Shown here: in pieces, positions 35,516 to 43,679 of the stretch
Layout: each line of letters starts with the position of its first letter
How positions within the stretch are numbered: position 1 is the first letter of the stretch
Origin: an uncultured Collinsella sp.
GTDB lineage: Bacteria; Actinomycetota; Coriobacteriia; Coriobacteriales; Coriobacteriaceae
NCBI GenBank assembly: GCA_902492235.1
Contig: CABUKS010000019.1
Location: forward strand, 1 to 45,009
Direction of reading: 5' to 3'
Length of the DNA: 45,009 bases
The notes under the pieces: model-generated
Seen by the model: only the letters and a program-made list of their open reading frames with translations
Database searches by the model: none
Told to the model about the DNA's origin: nothing
Program-made: the position numbers and the translations under genes

Positions 35516-36069
35516 TATTCGTCTTGTAGCCAATTGGCAACCTATTATGGCTTTCAAGGCCAAGCACGTTGAAGCCATATTTAGCATGCATTCGGAAGTG
35601 CGGTGAAAACCCGAGACCTGCCGGCCAGATCCCAGATTTGAGACCTTGCGACCTGCGGTTTAATTGGCAAAAATCGGGGTGCGTTCAGCAAGTTTCGATT
35701 TTCCCCGCACTTCCGAAATACGCAGTAAAAAACCCACTGCCCAGAAGCAAATTCGGACAAGTGTCCTTCGGAAACAGCCCCCTAAACGCGAAAACCGCCT
35801 TTCGGCGGTTCCCACGGACCAAGCCGAACGTATCGTCGCAAGGCCTCATCACGCCTATTACTTTAAGGGAGAACTTGCAAGGCCGTCAATCCAATACCGC
35901 CAAGCTCTCGAGTCATATTTTGAGCCCCATCATGGATCAGCCATTCATCAAGGCAATCGTATCGGAGCGGTGGTCGCCGGCAAGTCCCATACCGACACGC
36001 TCCTCTGTCAACAGGCAATCTGTCCCGATCGTCAATAGACATGAAAGGCTTCACCGTCATTGCGGCACC
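35516..36069. other. Gene-poor spacer with repeat C and unexplained sequence
   Basis: After the TAC operator the stretch contains element C (listed separately) and the small hairpin AACCGCC-TTTC-GGCGGTT near 35802-35819. About 240 bp (35823-36060) follow, open in more than one frame on both strands, without a ribosome-binding site or recognisable protein family. I could not assign a gene. Confidence 0.5.
35593..35715. repeat. Inverted-repeat element C, 123 bp
   Basis: Inverted arms (CGGAAGTGCGGTGAAAA at 35593 onwards, complement ending at 35715) enclose the shared GACCTGCGGTTT, followed by the same AACCCACTG...GAAGC tail as element B. It is a diverged copy of element B. Confidence 0.85.
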
Positions 36070-36384
36070 TTAACAAAAGAAAGGCGGCCATCCCAAGAAG
36101 GATAGCCACCTTTCCGCAGGACGCGGGGCCCGTAGGCTACCCGCGTCAATACCGCTTTTAGATAGGCTACTAATTATTGATTCATAAATCAACGCTATTA
36201 ATTTGAATCGAACGGTAACCCTATAGCCCAGGCCCGCCGTCCCCTCGTGGTGCCCAGCCCCGACGAGCTCGGACGACCCCTCGTCGAGCAGCCCGTTGAG
36301 CGTCTCATTAACGGGCTTCCTCACCAGATTCATTATGTCCTTGCGCAGCGACTCCTCGTCGACCGTTACGAGGTTCGCAGACAC
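36070..36384 (-). pseudogene. N-terminal remnant of an IS256-family transposase
   Basis: From a GTG at 36384 the frame reads LVTVDEESLRKDIMNLVRK and VNETLNGLLDEGSSELVGA, close to the N-terminus of IS256-type transposases. After about 60 residues (near 36200) the similarity stops, and the remaining 40 residues look random, so the rest of the gene is deleted. The upstream stretch 36385-36460 holds an imperfect inverted repeat (ACACGGCCC with GGGCCGTGT, and ATGATTT with AAATCAT) that could be the transposon's left end. Confidence 0.65.
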
Positions 36385-36386
36385 GG

Positions 36387-36460
36387 CCCGTGTCCCCTTC
36401 GTCTATGATTTGTTGTTTAGCCGCTAGAAATCATATGACGGGACGAGGGCCGTGTTCTGT
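36387..36460. repeat. Imperfect inverted repeat, probable IS256 end
   Basis: ACACGGCCC and GGGCCGTGT, with inner ATGATTT and AAATCAT, form nested arms just upstream of the transposase remnant. It may be the IS end plus a leader hairpin. Confidence 0.5.
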
Positions 36461-36510
36461 CATGCAGTCGTCGATCTGCGGGGGAAATTATTCGTCACCA
36501 GCGTACAACC

Positions 36511-37095
36511 TTACTCTTCGTCACAATTCCCCAATGAACAAATCGCGTTTTCTATTCCGCGAAGGCGCTTACCAAACTGCCTGATTTCGCGATAGGCAGC
36601 CCTTTGGTCCTTTTCAAAAGTAGTCTCACAAGAAATAGAGATCGTGCTCTCAAATGAGCCAATCTCAACCGGGCAGATAGTCGAGAAACGTCTACGCCCG
36701 TATTTCTTTGAAAAGGAGACATTCACTTCAACAATGAAGCTCCCCCACAATCCTTCGAGATCCTCAAACCTTCCCAAGAGAATGTCCCTCTCATGTTTAG
36801 GAGGCAAAATTGCGTAGCCCCTATCAAACACTACGGAAGCATGTTTATATTCGAAAGAATCCTTTAGAAACAAGTCAGGAGAAAGTCGAAACGAAACATT
36901 GTATGCAGGCGCCTCTCCAATATTTCTGATAACAAGCCGCGCTAGTGAGGGCGAGACATCATCTGGCCGAATGAACATAATAATATTCGGAGAAGTTTGA
37001 ATCACCAGGGCTCTAAGGCCCGCCCACGATGCAACGACAGTTGCTATGGCCACCATCGAACTAATCCAAATGGATACTATATCTAATTCACTCAT
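36511..37095 (-). CDS. Membrane-anchored protein of unknown function
   Basis: A 194-aa protein not recognised as any family. One membrane helix (about residues 6-30; IWISSMVAIATVVASWAGL) is followed by a predicted beta-rich cytoplasmic or exposed domain (LARLVIRNIGEAPAYNVSFRLS resembles an immunoglobulin-like or CARDB-type strand pattern), then a basic helix-rich end with FEKDQRAAYREIRQFGKRLR. The ribosome-binding site is weak. It lies between the IS256 remnant and the microprotein operon's terminator, so it probably has its own promoter. Single-helix plus Ig-like proteins of this size are common in defence islands, but no function is claimed. Confidence 0.65.
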   Translation of the reverse strand: MSELDIVSIWISSMVAIATVVASWAGLRALVIQTSPNIIMFIRPDDVSPSLARLVIRNIGEAPAYNVSFRLSPDLFLKDSFEYKHASVVFDRGYAILPPKHERDILLGRFEDLEGLWGSFIVEVNVSFSKKYGRRRFSTICPVEIGSFESTISISCETTFEKDQRAAYREIRQFGKRLRGIENAICSLGNCDEE

Positions 37096-37160
37096 TAATT
37101 GTCCAAACTAATAGCGCCGCCACATGTCGTATAAGAAGAGGCTGCGGCGCATATGCCGAT

Positions 37161-37211
37161 AAAAACAAAAAATAACGCGGGTCCCCGACGCTTGAATCTC
37201 GCCGGAGACCC
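37161..37211 (-). terminator. Intrinsic terminator of the microprotein operon
   Basis: A 12-bp stem with G-U pairs (arms 37179-37190 and 37200-37211, 9-nt loop) is followed on the minus strand by GCGTTATTTTTTGTTTTT. It lies 65 nt after the 36-aa peptide gene and is one of the best terminators in the window, which supports that gene being expressed. Confidence 0.88.
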
Positions 37212-37276
37212 CCATAAAATGTTTGATGTTGGCCAGCTATGTCAACATCGCGCTAGGCTTTAGTTGCCGCTAAAGC

Positions 37277-37387
37277 CTAGCGAATCTTTACTTTTACGGC
37301 CTTCGCGGTCGTTCCGATCTTCCCGACCGAACCCGTTGCGCCAATTCGGCACTTCGGAATCTTTACGCGAATCGTCTTCAAAGCCAT
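37277..37387 (-). CDS. 36-aa strongly basic microprotein (MpB)
   Basis: A 36-codon gene too short for standard gene callers. It has GGGAGGTGATATAT directly before the ATG, an excellent ribosome-binding site. The product has ten Lys/Arg and no acidic residue; it starts MALKTIRVKIPK and ends KAVKVKIR, with alternating hydrophobic/basic residues (beta-strand-like) around a Gly/Thr-rich middle and one Cys (C13). It is the second gene after the 42-aa peptide, 42 nt apart, and a strong terminator follows. No family was recognised. Possibilities: a toxic or antimicrobial peptide, a nucleic-acid-binding peptide, or a partner/substrate of the divergent ATPase-protease pair. Confidence 0.7.
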   Translation of the reverse strand: MALKTIRVKIPKCRIGATGSVGKIGTTAKAVKVKIR

Positions 37388-37429
37388 ATATATCACCTCC
37401 CAACTGTTACAAAATGCTTTGCTCGCAAA

Positions 37430-37558
37430 CTAGCGATGCTTGGCAATCTGATGCTTGACCAGCGTCTTCGCAGCCGCAGTCTTCGCGGCTTTACTCGTCG
37501 AGGAGCTCGCGAGCGTCTTGGCAGCAGCGCCAACCTTACCTCCATGGTGGGTAGTCAT
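37430..37558 (-). CDS. 42-aa Ala/Lys-rich basic microprotein (MpA)
   Basis: A 42-codon gene with TTGGAGGTGAGATT before its ATG, again a near-ideal ribosome-binding site. The product begins MTTHHGGKVGAAAK and ends HQIAKHR; repeated AAKT units give a histone-H1-tail-like, probably helical basic peptide with eight Lys/Arg, four His and no acidic residue. It is the first gene of the two-peptide operon, divergent from ietA across a 133-bp intergenic region. No family was recognised. Clean signals at both peptides argue against chance frames. Confidence 0.7.
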   Translation of the reverse strand: MTTHHGGKVGAAAKTLASSSTSKAAKTAAAKTLVKHQIAKHR

Positions 37559-37570
37559 AATCTCACCTCC

Positions 37571-37594
37571 AATCTAGAACAGTTTGAATCTAGA
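37571..37594. promoter_or_regulatory. Direct repeat AATCTAGA in the divergent control region
   Basis: AATCTAGA occurs at 37571-37578 and 37587-37594, 16 bp apart, each with the palindrome TCTAGA. It lies 13-36 bp upstream of the 42-aa peptide start and about 100 bp before ietA, a plausible operator for either transcript. Confidence 0.4.
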
Positions 37595-37640
37595 CAACTC
37601 AATCCTAGCATACTTCATTGCATCCATGTTCAATCAATTC

Positions 37641-37669
37641 TTGCTTTGTCTCAGTCTGTCTCATACAAT
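37641..37669 (+). promoter_or_regulatory. Candidate promoter of the ietA operon
   Basis: TTGCTT (37641-37646) and TACAAT (37664-37669) are separated by 17 bp, with AGGAGAGGAG and the ATG at 37692 following within 25 nt, so the leader would be very short. Confidence 0.55.
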
Positions 37670-37691
37670 ATAACTAAGGAGAGGAGCACAC

Positions 37692-38723
37692 ATGAAGAGA
37701 TCGGACATCATCGACTTAATCCGAGCGCATTCGGAACACGACGACATCGCCTTCAACAACGCAGCCACTATTATTGCGAAAGATTTTGAATCGTCCGGGC
37801 AACCCGAGCTTGCAAGCTACATCATGGCCCTCATTGCTAGGACACGTACGTTTGTGCCACAAGAAGTCACAGAGCAGGAATCTGACTTCTTGGAAAAGGT
37901 AATCAGCAACAACACCTCGCTGCCCCTTCCCCAGGCCATCGCTAACGATATCCAAGGGCTGCTCAATGCTCTATCTAAAGATGTGGACATCAACACTGTC
38001 CTCTTTTACGGCGCATCGGGAACCGGCAAAACCGAAGCTACAAAACAGATAGCCAGAATACTTGGCTACCAGTTATATGCCGTTGATTTCAATCAAATCA
38101 TCGATAGCAAACTCGGAGAGACGGCCAAGAATATCGCGAAGGTCTTCCAAGAAATCCACGATATCGGCGACGGCGCCATTGTCCTGTTCGATGAAATCGA
38201 TGCTATAGCCTTAGATAGAATTAACCAAAACGACGTCCGTGAGATGGGGCGAGCCACAAGTGCACTCCTAAAAGAGTTCGACAAGCTGAACACGCGATCC
38301 GCCATAATCGCAACAACGAACCTTTACGACAAACTAGACCCGGCACTCGCCAGGCGCTTCGATGTACAAATTGACTTTAATAGATACACCCATGACGATC
38401 TCGTTGATATCGGCGAATCAATCGCAAAGAATCTGACCAAAAACAATCAGGCAATCAAAAACGACTCTCGGACCCTAAAAAAGGTGCTGCAGAGTTGCCC
38501 GGATCTGCCCTGGCCCGGCACACTCAAAAACCTCATCAAGACCTCCGTCGCGTTTAGTGATCCTCTTAATCCAAACGACTATCTCCGCAAGCTATATCAG
38601 CGTCTACATGGATATGAGCCTGATTCACTCGAGCTGCTTAAAACTCAAGGTTTCACTTTAAGAGAAATGGAAGTTTTGACAGGCATTTCACGAAGCACCA
38701 TTGCGCGAACCCTAAAGGAGTAG
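37692..38723 (+). CDS. ietA: AAA+ ATPase, IetA-like defence protein
   Basis: A 343-aa single-module AAA+ ATPase: Walker A GASGTGKT (107-114), Walker B IVLFDEID (163-170), sensor 1 in ATTN (N210), arginine finger region DPALARRFD (R221, R222). The last 23 residues, FTLREMEVLTGISRSTIART and on, read like a helix-turn-helix, so the protein may also bind DNA. It is followed after 3 nt by a subtilisin-like protease gene. This two-gene arrangement matches the IetAS anti-phage system, in which the ATPase and the protease are both needed. The promoter and AGGAGAGGAG ribosome-binding site are clear. Confidence 0.85.
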   Translation: MKRSDIIDLIRAHSEHDDIAFNNAATIIAKDFESSGQPELASYIMALIARTRTFVPQEVTEQESDFLEKVISNNTSLPLPQAIANDIQGLLNALSKDVDINTVLFYGASGTGKTEATKQIARILGYQLYAVDFNQIIDSKLGETAKNIAKVFQEIHDIGDGAIVLFDEIDAIALDRINQNDVREMGRATSALLKEFDKLNTRSAIIATTNLYDKLDPALARRFDVQIDFNRYTHDDLVDIGESIAKNLTKNNQAIKNDSRTLKKVLQSCPDLPWPGTLKNLIKTSVAFSDPLNPNDYLRKLYQRLHGYEPDSLELLKTQGFTLREMEVLTGISRSTIARTLKE

Positions 38724-38726
38724 CTC

Positions 38727-40967
38727 ATGAACAGCTTAATCAGGCTCACTGGCGATTTTCAAACCGCAAGAGGCTCGCGACCGGGTCCCGCAACGCTCCC
38801 CGCTAAAGGCACGGTCACTGCAGAGAGGATTTCGCACATTCGCAAGAGCCTCGAAACCGTTCTGAGCAAATGGCCCAAAGATGCCATAATCGAAGACATC
38901 TTGGTATCCGTTGAATACCGTCAGATTGTCGCCAAGAGCAATCGAATAAAAGAGATGCTGAACGGCGGAAAAGACAGTGAACCAGAATTGTCTATCCGCG
39001 GCGCCCGTTATCTCGATTTTAATGGGAACCACCCAAGGCACCTGATGACTCATTACGTTCCCGAGGCGACCATCCGGTCAACTATTAGCAAGCTGCGTGA
39101 GTGCGAGCGAATCGTAGTCGATTATTTTGATGGACTGATGAACGCAGATAAGATGGTCGATCTGGTTAAAAATGATAAGCTCAAACAAAAATGGAATCCG
39201 GCCGTTTCACACACGCTCACCCGATCGGGCTTTGCGCAACTCATACGCGATTCCTATTACGTCAATGAATTTAGAATAGACAAGCCGCCAGCGGCTACCG
39301 ACGAAAACGCAATCGTTACGCTATTTGAAACGGAGAGGGACCCGCAGGATCTATTTGAGGAGCTTCACATTGACGTATCCCCTGCAAACCTCTTGGAAAA
39401 CAGCGTTCTGTTAACCGAAACAGAATATCGAACGCTGCTCGAGCGCGCCCCTTACCTTGTAGCTATGTCGGTCATCGATCTGTCTTCCTACACTCCCATG
39501 AATGACGGAGGCTCGGCCTCCCCTGCCATCAGCAGCCTCCCCGAATATCCCACCGATGAGCCCATCATCGGCGTAATCGACACTCCATTTGAGGAGAAAT
39601 ACCCACCGTACTTCAGCAATTGGGTCGACTACATAAGCTGCTTACCCAAAGACATACATCCCACTTCGAGCGACTATCGACATGGCACATGCGTCAGCTC
39701 ATTGATTGTTGACGTTCAAGCCCAAAATCCATCGCTGGATGACCATTGTGGCCACTTTCAAGTTCGACATTTTGGAGTTGCAACCGCAGGTAAATTCAGT
39801 TCGTTCGCGGTAATGAAACACATTGAGCGCATCGTTGCCGAGAACCAAGACATCAAAGTTTGGAACATCTCCTTAGGATCAATGGAGGAGGTATCTCGAA
39901 ACTCCATTTCCCCCGAAGCGGCCCTGCTAGACAAACTGCAGCAGAAATATGATGTCCTCTTCGTTGTTGCCGGCACCAACCAGGAAAACGGAAAGCCCAC
40001 GTATCTTGGCTCCCCAGCGGACTCCATTAATGCCCTCGTTGTCAACGCCGTCAATAGAAACAACAATCCGGCGTCCTACACAAGAAGAGGACCGGTCTTG
40101 AGTTTTCACCACAAACCGGATCTTGCCTACTACGGAGGGGAAAGCAACGACCCTATCACCGCCTGCTGCGGAACCGGGGCCTATCCGGCTGTCGGCACCT
40201 CTTTTGCAGCTCCGCTAATTGCAAGGAAAGCTGCCTACCTCATTTATAAAATGCACCTAAGCTGTGAACTTGCCAAGGCCCTGCTAATCGATGCAGCATG
40301 TGCGTGGACAAACCCTGAAGATATGAATCGACTCGGCTACGGCATCGTTCCTGTCCAAATTGAAAAAATACTCGAAACCAGTAACGATGAAATTAGATTC
40401 ATGCTCAGCGGCGTAGCGACTGAACGCGAGAATTACAACTTCAACTTTCCTATCCCTATTTCGGGTACAGCTTACCCGTCTGTAGCGAGAGCGACCCTGT
40501 GTTACTTCCCCAAATGCAACAGAAACCAAGGAGTCGACTATGCGGATACCGAGCTCGACTTACATTTTGGGCGAATCGGAAACGGCGGGCGCATCAAGTC
40601 GCTGCAGCCCAACAACCAAGGCGAGGAAGACTGCACAACCGATGAGGAGAAGGCTCGAAAAAAGCTGCGCAAATGGGACAATGTTAAGCATATATCGGAA
40701 CCGCTAACCAGCCGCAGCAAGCCCAAAAAAGTGTATGCCAACCCAATGTGGGGCATGATGATTCGCAAGTCGTCGAGATATCAAAAAGGTTCTCATGATC
40801 CGCAACGTTTTGGCGTAGTGGTCACCATCCACAATCTAAAAGGCGAAAACCGATTTGATACATTCATGCGACAGTGTTCCGCCATTGGCTGGATAGTCGA
40901 ACGAGTCGAAATTGACAACGAGCTCAAAATTTACGAGCACAGCCAGGTTGAGGTGGAGTTTGAGTAA
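38727..40967 (+). CDS. ietS: S8 subtilisin-like serine protease, IetS-like defence protein
   Basis: A 746-aa cytoplasmic protease (no signal peptide) whose catalytic triad can be placed at D285 (IIGVIDTPF), H319 (DYRHGTCVSSL) and S492 (AVGTSFAAPLIARK). N418 in VAGTNQENG is the likely oxyanion-hole region. The first 280 residues are a family-specific N-terminal region, and the last 200 form a C-terminal domain. It is translated right after ietA (AAAGGAG in the end of ietA, 3-nt gap). The pair corresponds to IetAS; the protease substrate is unknown, possibly a phage or host protein released by the ATPase. Confidence 0.87.
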   Translation: MNSLIRLTGDFQTARGSRPGPATLPAKGTVTAERISHIRKSLETVLSKWPKDAIIEDILVSVEYRQIVAKSNRIKEMLNGGKDSEPELSIRGARYLDFNGNHPRHLMTHYVPEATIRSTISKLRECERIVVDYFDGLMNADKMVDLVKNDKLKQKWNPAVSHTLTRSGFAQLIRDSYYVNEFRIDKPPAATDENAIVTLFETERDPQDLFEELHIDVSPANLLENSVLLTETEYRTLLERAPYLVAMSVIDLSSYTPMNDGGSASPAISSLPEYPTDEPIIGVIDTPFEEKYPPYFSNWVDYISCLPKDIHPTSSDYRHGTCVSSLIVDVQAQNPSLDDHCGHFQVRHFGVATAGKFSSFAVMKHIERIVAENQDIKVWNISLGSMEEVSRNSISPEAALLDKLQQKYDVLFVVAGTNQENGKPTYLGSPADSINALVVNAVNRNNNPASYTRRGPVLSFHHKPDLAYYGGESNDPITACCGTGAYPAVGTSFAAPLIARKAAYLIYKMHLSCELAKALLIDAACAWTNPEDMNRLGYGIVPVQIEKILETSNDEIRFMLSGVATERENYNFNFPIPISGTAYPSVARATLCYFPKCNRNQGVDYADTELDLHFGRIGNGGRIKSLQPNNQGEEDCTTDEEKARKKLRKWDNVKHISEPLTSRSKPKKVYANPMWGMMIRKSSRYQKGSHDPQRFGVVVTIHNLKGENRFDTFMRQCSAIGWIVERVEIDNELKIYEHSQVEVEFE

Positions 40968-40996
40968 CCACTGACTACAGCAACACTATGCATCAG

Positions 40997-41028
40997 GAGG
41001 GCATCGGGGTTGTCGCCCCAGTACCCTC
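40997..41028 (+). other. Stem-loop after ietS
   Basis: GAGGG and CCCTC with inner GGGG and CCCC pair around a 6-nt loop with small internal bulges, 30 nt after the ietS stop. Only a weak U-run follows. It may be a poor terminator or an RNA structure. Confidence 0.4.
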
Positions 41029-41040
41029 TTACGAGCATCC

Positions 41041-41085
41041 TTACCATTGGTAACGTGCGGCGTCCCAAGAGGACGGCAATGGTAA
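41041..41085 (+). other. Nested stem-loop between ietS and the helicase-nuclease gene
   Basis: TTACCATTG (41041-41049) pairs with CAATGGTAA (41077-41085), a perfect 9-bp stem, and inside it CGTCC/GGACG (41061-41075) forms a second stem-loop. It lies in the 171-bp gap between the two genes and could be a structured RNA or an operator. Confidence 0.5.
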
Positions 41086-41138
41086 AAGCAGGTAACATCT
41101 AGTTTGCAACGTCGAACAGCATAGCTAAGGACTATTAG

Positions 41139-43679
41139 ATGGTTGATTTTAAAAAGATGGCAGCATCGCAGAACCCTACGCTGCGGATCAAGCCTGATGA
41201 GATTTTCGACAGGTTGCCGAAACCCCAATCCTTTGATGATTTACATAGCAGCCAGGCCGAGGTACTTGATGCATGGTTTAGTAACAGAAATAAGAAAGAC
41301 ACTGTTATCAAGCTAAACACGGGAGGTGGCAAAACCCTTATAGGACTGCTGATTGCCCTCTCCAGTGCACGAGAGCTAAAACGTGGGGCATTGTATCTTG
41401 TTGACAACAAACAGCTTGTTCATCAAGTGTGCGAACAGGCGAGGACACTTGGAATACCCGCTTCCGAATATAATGGAAGAAAATCTCTTACTGCAGATTT
41501 CAGAAATGGCTCAACGATTCTCGTTGCCCATTATCAAGCCCTCTTTAACGGCAAGTCTTCCTTTGGCTTGGAGGGAGAACCCGAAGCGGAGGAAGTTTCA
41601 GTAATCGTCATAGATGATGCGCACTCATCTTTTGACTCGGTTCGAAGCGCATTCACGGTGGAGATAAATGCATCGGATTCGCCTAGCTTATATCAAGAAG
41701 TTACGACGCTCTTTCGTTCAAGCTTTGATGATATCGATAGGGTGTCAACTTTCGACGATTTCGTTTCTGGGACTCGCACGGCAGGCGAAGAGGTGCTAGA
41801 AGTCCCATTCTGGGCGTGGGATAAGCATCGACAGAAGGTCGCCCGAATCATTTCTGATTTCGCAGCATCAAATGAAGAAGACACGCCTACGGCAAACTCT
41901 ATAAACTTCGGCTGGGATCTCATCAAAGACGATCTCAAGTACTGTCTTGCAACGCTGAGTCGCGTCAGATTCTCAATTACCCCAATTCTTCCCCTTGTAG
42001 AGAAGTTTCCGACATTCGAAGAATCGCCTAGAAGGGTGTACATGTCTGCGACATTCGCTGATGAGAGTGCGATCGTGAGATCTTTCGGGTGCAAGAAAGA
42101 TGAGATTAATATTATCTCTCCCAAAACCCTTGCCGGAGTAGGGCGCAGGATGATTCTAGAAGTTGGGACAAAGGAGCAGCTACGAGTCGCGCTCGTCGAA
42201 AAAATGATCGCTCTCGCTAAAGACAAAAAAGGTGTTGTAGTCCTCGAGCCGAGTTTTGCAGGCGCGAAGCAATGGGAGCAATTGGGAATCGTAAGTGTAA
42301 AAGGAAGCGATGTTGCTCAGGCGGTAAGCGATCTAAGGGAAAACAAGCTTGACGTGCCAATTGTATTTGCAAATCGATATAACGGCATCGATCTGCCGGG
42401 CGATGCATGCCGCCTACTTGTCGTTTCGGGCATCCCCAAAGGGATGTCTGATCATCATAAACTGATGTCGAAAATCCTAGCTCATAGCAAAGTCTATGCC
42501 CGCTCAATTGCTCAAAACATTGAACAGGCAATGGGTAGAGGCACGAGGGGCTCAGGTGACTACTGCGTCGTCGCATTAACAGGATCCGATCTATGCGAGT
42601 GGATTAAAGACAACCGCCATGCTGTATTTTTGACCCCAACAACAAGGGCCCAAATCGAATGCGGTCAAGGCATCATGAATGAAATATGTTCAGTAAATGA
42701 CTTCAAGGAGGTCGTCGATCAGGGAGTCAATGACGACCCCAATTTTGCATCCTATTTGTCCGCCTATGTAGCAGACAAGGTCAACGATTTTGATTCTATT
42801 GATGACAGCATGCTCGAAGATTTTGCTCTATGTGAAAGAAAAGCACTAAACGAATGGCGCAAAGGTAGGAGTGGACGAGCTGTCGAGCTCCTAAAACAAT
42901 TTACGAATGGTGAAAATATAGACAATTCAGTAAAGGGGCTTGTTCTCCGCCTGGCAGCTCAAATCGCCTATTCGGATGACGATGTAGAGACTTCCAGAGA
43001 GCTACAAACTCGCGCAAGCGGGCTCAACCGTTCACTTGCTAAGCCCATATTCTCCAGCTCAGACTCTGACGCTAGCTTGCAAGCAAAAAAGATTGCTGAA
43101 TTTATTTCGTACCAAACACGAAAGAGTAGCGATGTGTCGACGAAATTCGACACAGACCTGAAATCCTTATCGGAGCAATGCCATTCAAAAGAATTCGAAT
43201 CAAAACTTGAGTTGCTGGGGAAATACCTCGGTGCCAGCTCGAAACGTTACGACAATAACGGTGACGGGCCGGATGTTGTCTGGGTTTTTGAAGAAGAGCA
43301 TATTGCTTTTGCCTTTGAAGCAAAAAACGAAAAACTTCCGGATAATCCGCTCACGAAACAAGAGCATGGACAGCTTCAGGTCGCAAAAGAGTGGTTACGG
43401 GCTCGATATCCAAAAATGGAATGCTATGCAATATCTGTTCATCCAAATAATTTGGCATACAAGAATGCAAGTGCAGAATCAGCATTAGTGCTCACACTTA
43501 ATAAGCTTAACGAGCTTGTAAAATCAATCGGTCAATTGATTGCGATCCTAAGCTGCGGAACGCTTAATGAGAGAAGTCGATTGGCGCAATGTGAGACGCT
43601 GATCAACCAGCACAACCTTCGCCCCGAGCAGATTCTTGGTACCAGAGTTGAAACATTCATAGCTAAGGAACAAGGGTAG
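41139..43679 (+). CDS. SF2 helicase with C-terminal PD-(D/E)xK-like nuclease domain
   Basis: An 846-aa protein. The N-terminal superfamily-2 helicase has Walker A TGGGKT (T61-T66, in KLNTGGGKTLIGLL), a DEAD/DEAH-type box read as DDAH (D159-H162), motif III SAT in YMSATFADES, and motif VI QAMGRGTRG. The second half is largely helical. Near residue 710 a restriction-nuclease-like site appears: PDVVW (D712), then FEAKNEK (E727, K729), followed by HGQLQVAKEWL, which matches the glutamine after the ExK motif. AAGGA precedes the ATG. It lies 171 bp after ietS in the same orientation and may be an independent defence gene or an IetAS accessory; no named system was confidently matched. Confidence 0.78.
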   Translation: MVDFKKMAASQNPTLRIKPDEIFDRLPKPQSFDDLHSSQAEVLDAWFSNRNKKDTVIKLNTGGGKTLIGLLIALSSARELKRGALYLVDNKQLVHQVCEQARTLGIPASEYNGRKSLTADFRNGSTILVAHYQALFNGKSSFGLEGEPEAEEVSVIVIDDAHSSFDSVRSAFTVEINASDSPSLYQEVTTLFRSSFDDIDRVSTFDDFVSGTRTAGEEVLEVPFWAWDKHRQKVARIISDFAASNEEDTPTANSINFGWDLIKDDLKYCLATLSRVRFSITPILPLVEKFPTFEESPRRVYMSATFADESAIVRSFGCKKDEINIISPKTLAGVGRRMILEVGTKEQLRVALVEKMIALAKDKKGVVVLEPSFAGAKQWEQLGIVSVKGSDVAQAVSDLRENKLDVPIVFANRYNGIDLPGDACRLLVVSGIPKGMSDHHKLMSKILAHSKVYARSIAQNIEQAMGRGTRGSGDYCVVALTGSDLCEWIKDNRHAVFLTPTTRAQIECGQGIMNEICSVNDFKEVVDQGVNDDPNFASYLSAYVADKVNDFDSIDDSMLEDFALCERKALNEWRKGRSGRAVELLKQFTNGENIDNSVKGLVLRLAAQIAYSDDDVETSRELQTRASGLNRSLAKPIFSSSDSDASLQAKKIAEFISYQTRKSSDVSTKFDTDLKSLSEQCHSKEFESKLELLGKYLGASSKRYDNNGDGPDVVWVFEEEHIAFAFEAKNEKLPDNPLTKQEHGQLQVAKEWLRARYPKMECYAISVHPNNLAYKNASAESALVLTLNKLNELVKSIGQLIAILSCGTLNERSRLAQCETLINQHNLRPEQILGTRVETFIAKEQG

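Noticed and set aside
35863..36060. Short open frames on both strands
   Set aside because: Several overlapping frames exist with no start signals or family resemblance; left as unexplained sequence.
36390..36584. 64-aa plus-strand frame
   Set aside because: It overlaps the inverted repeat and the 3' end of the membrane-anchored gene, and has no start signal.
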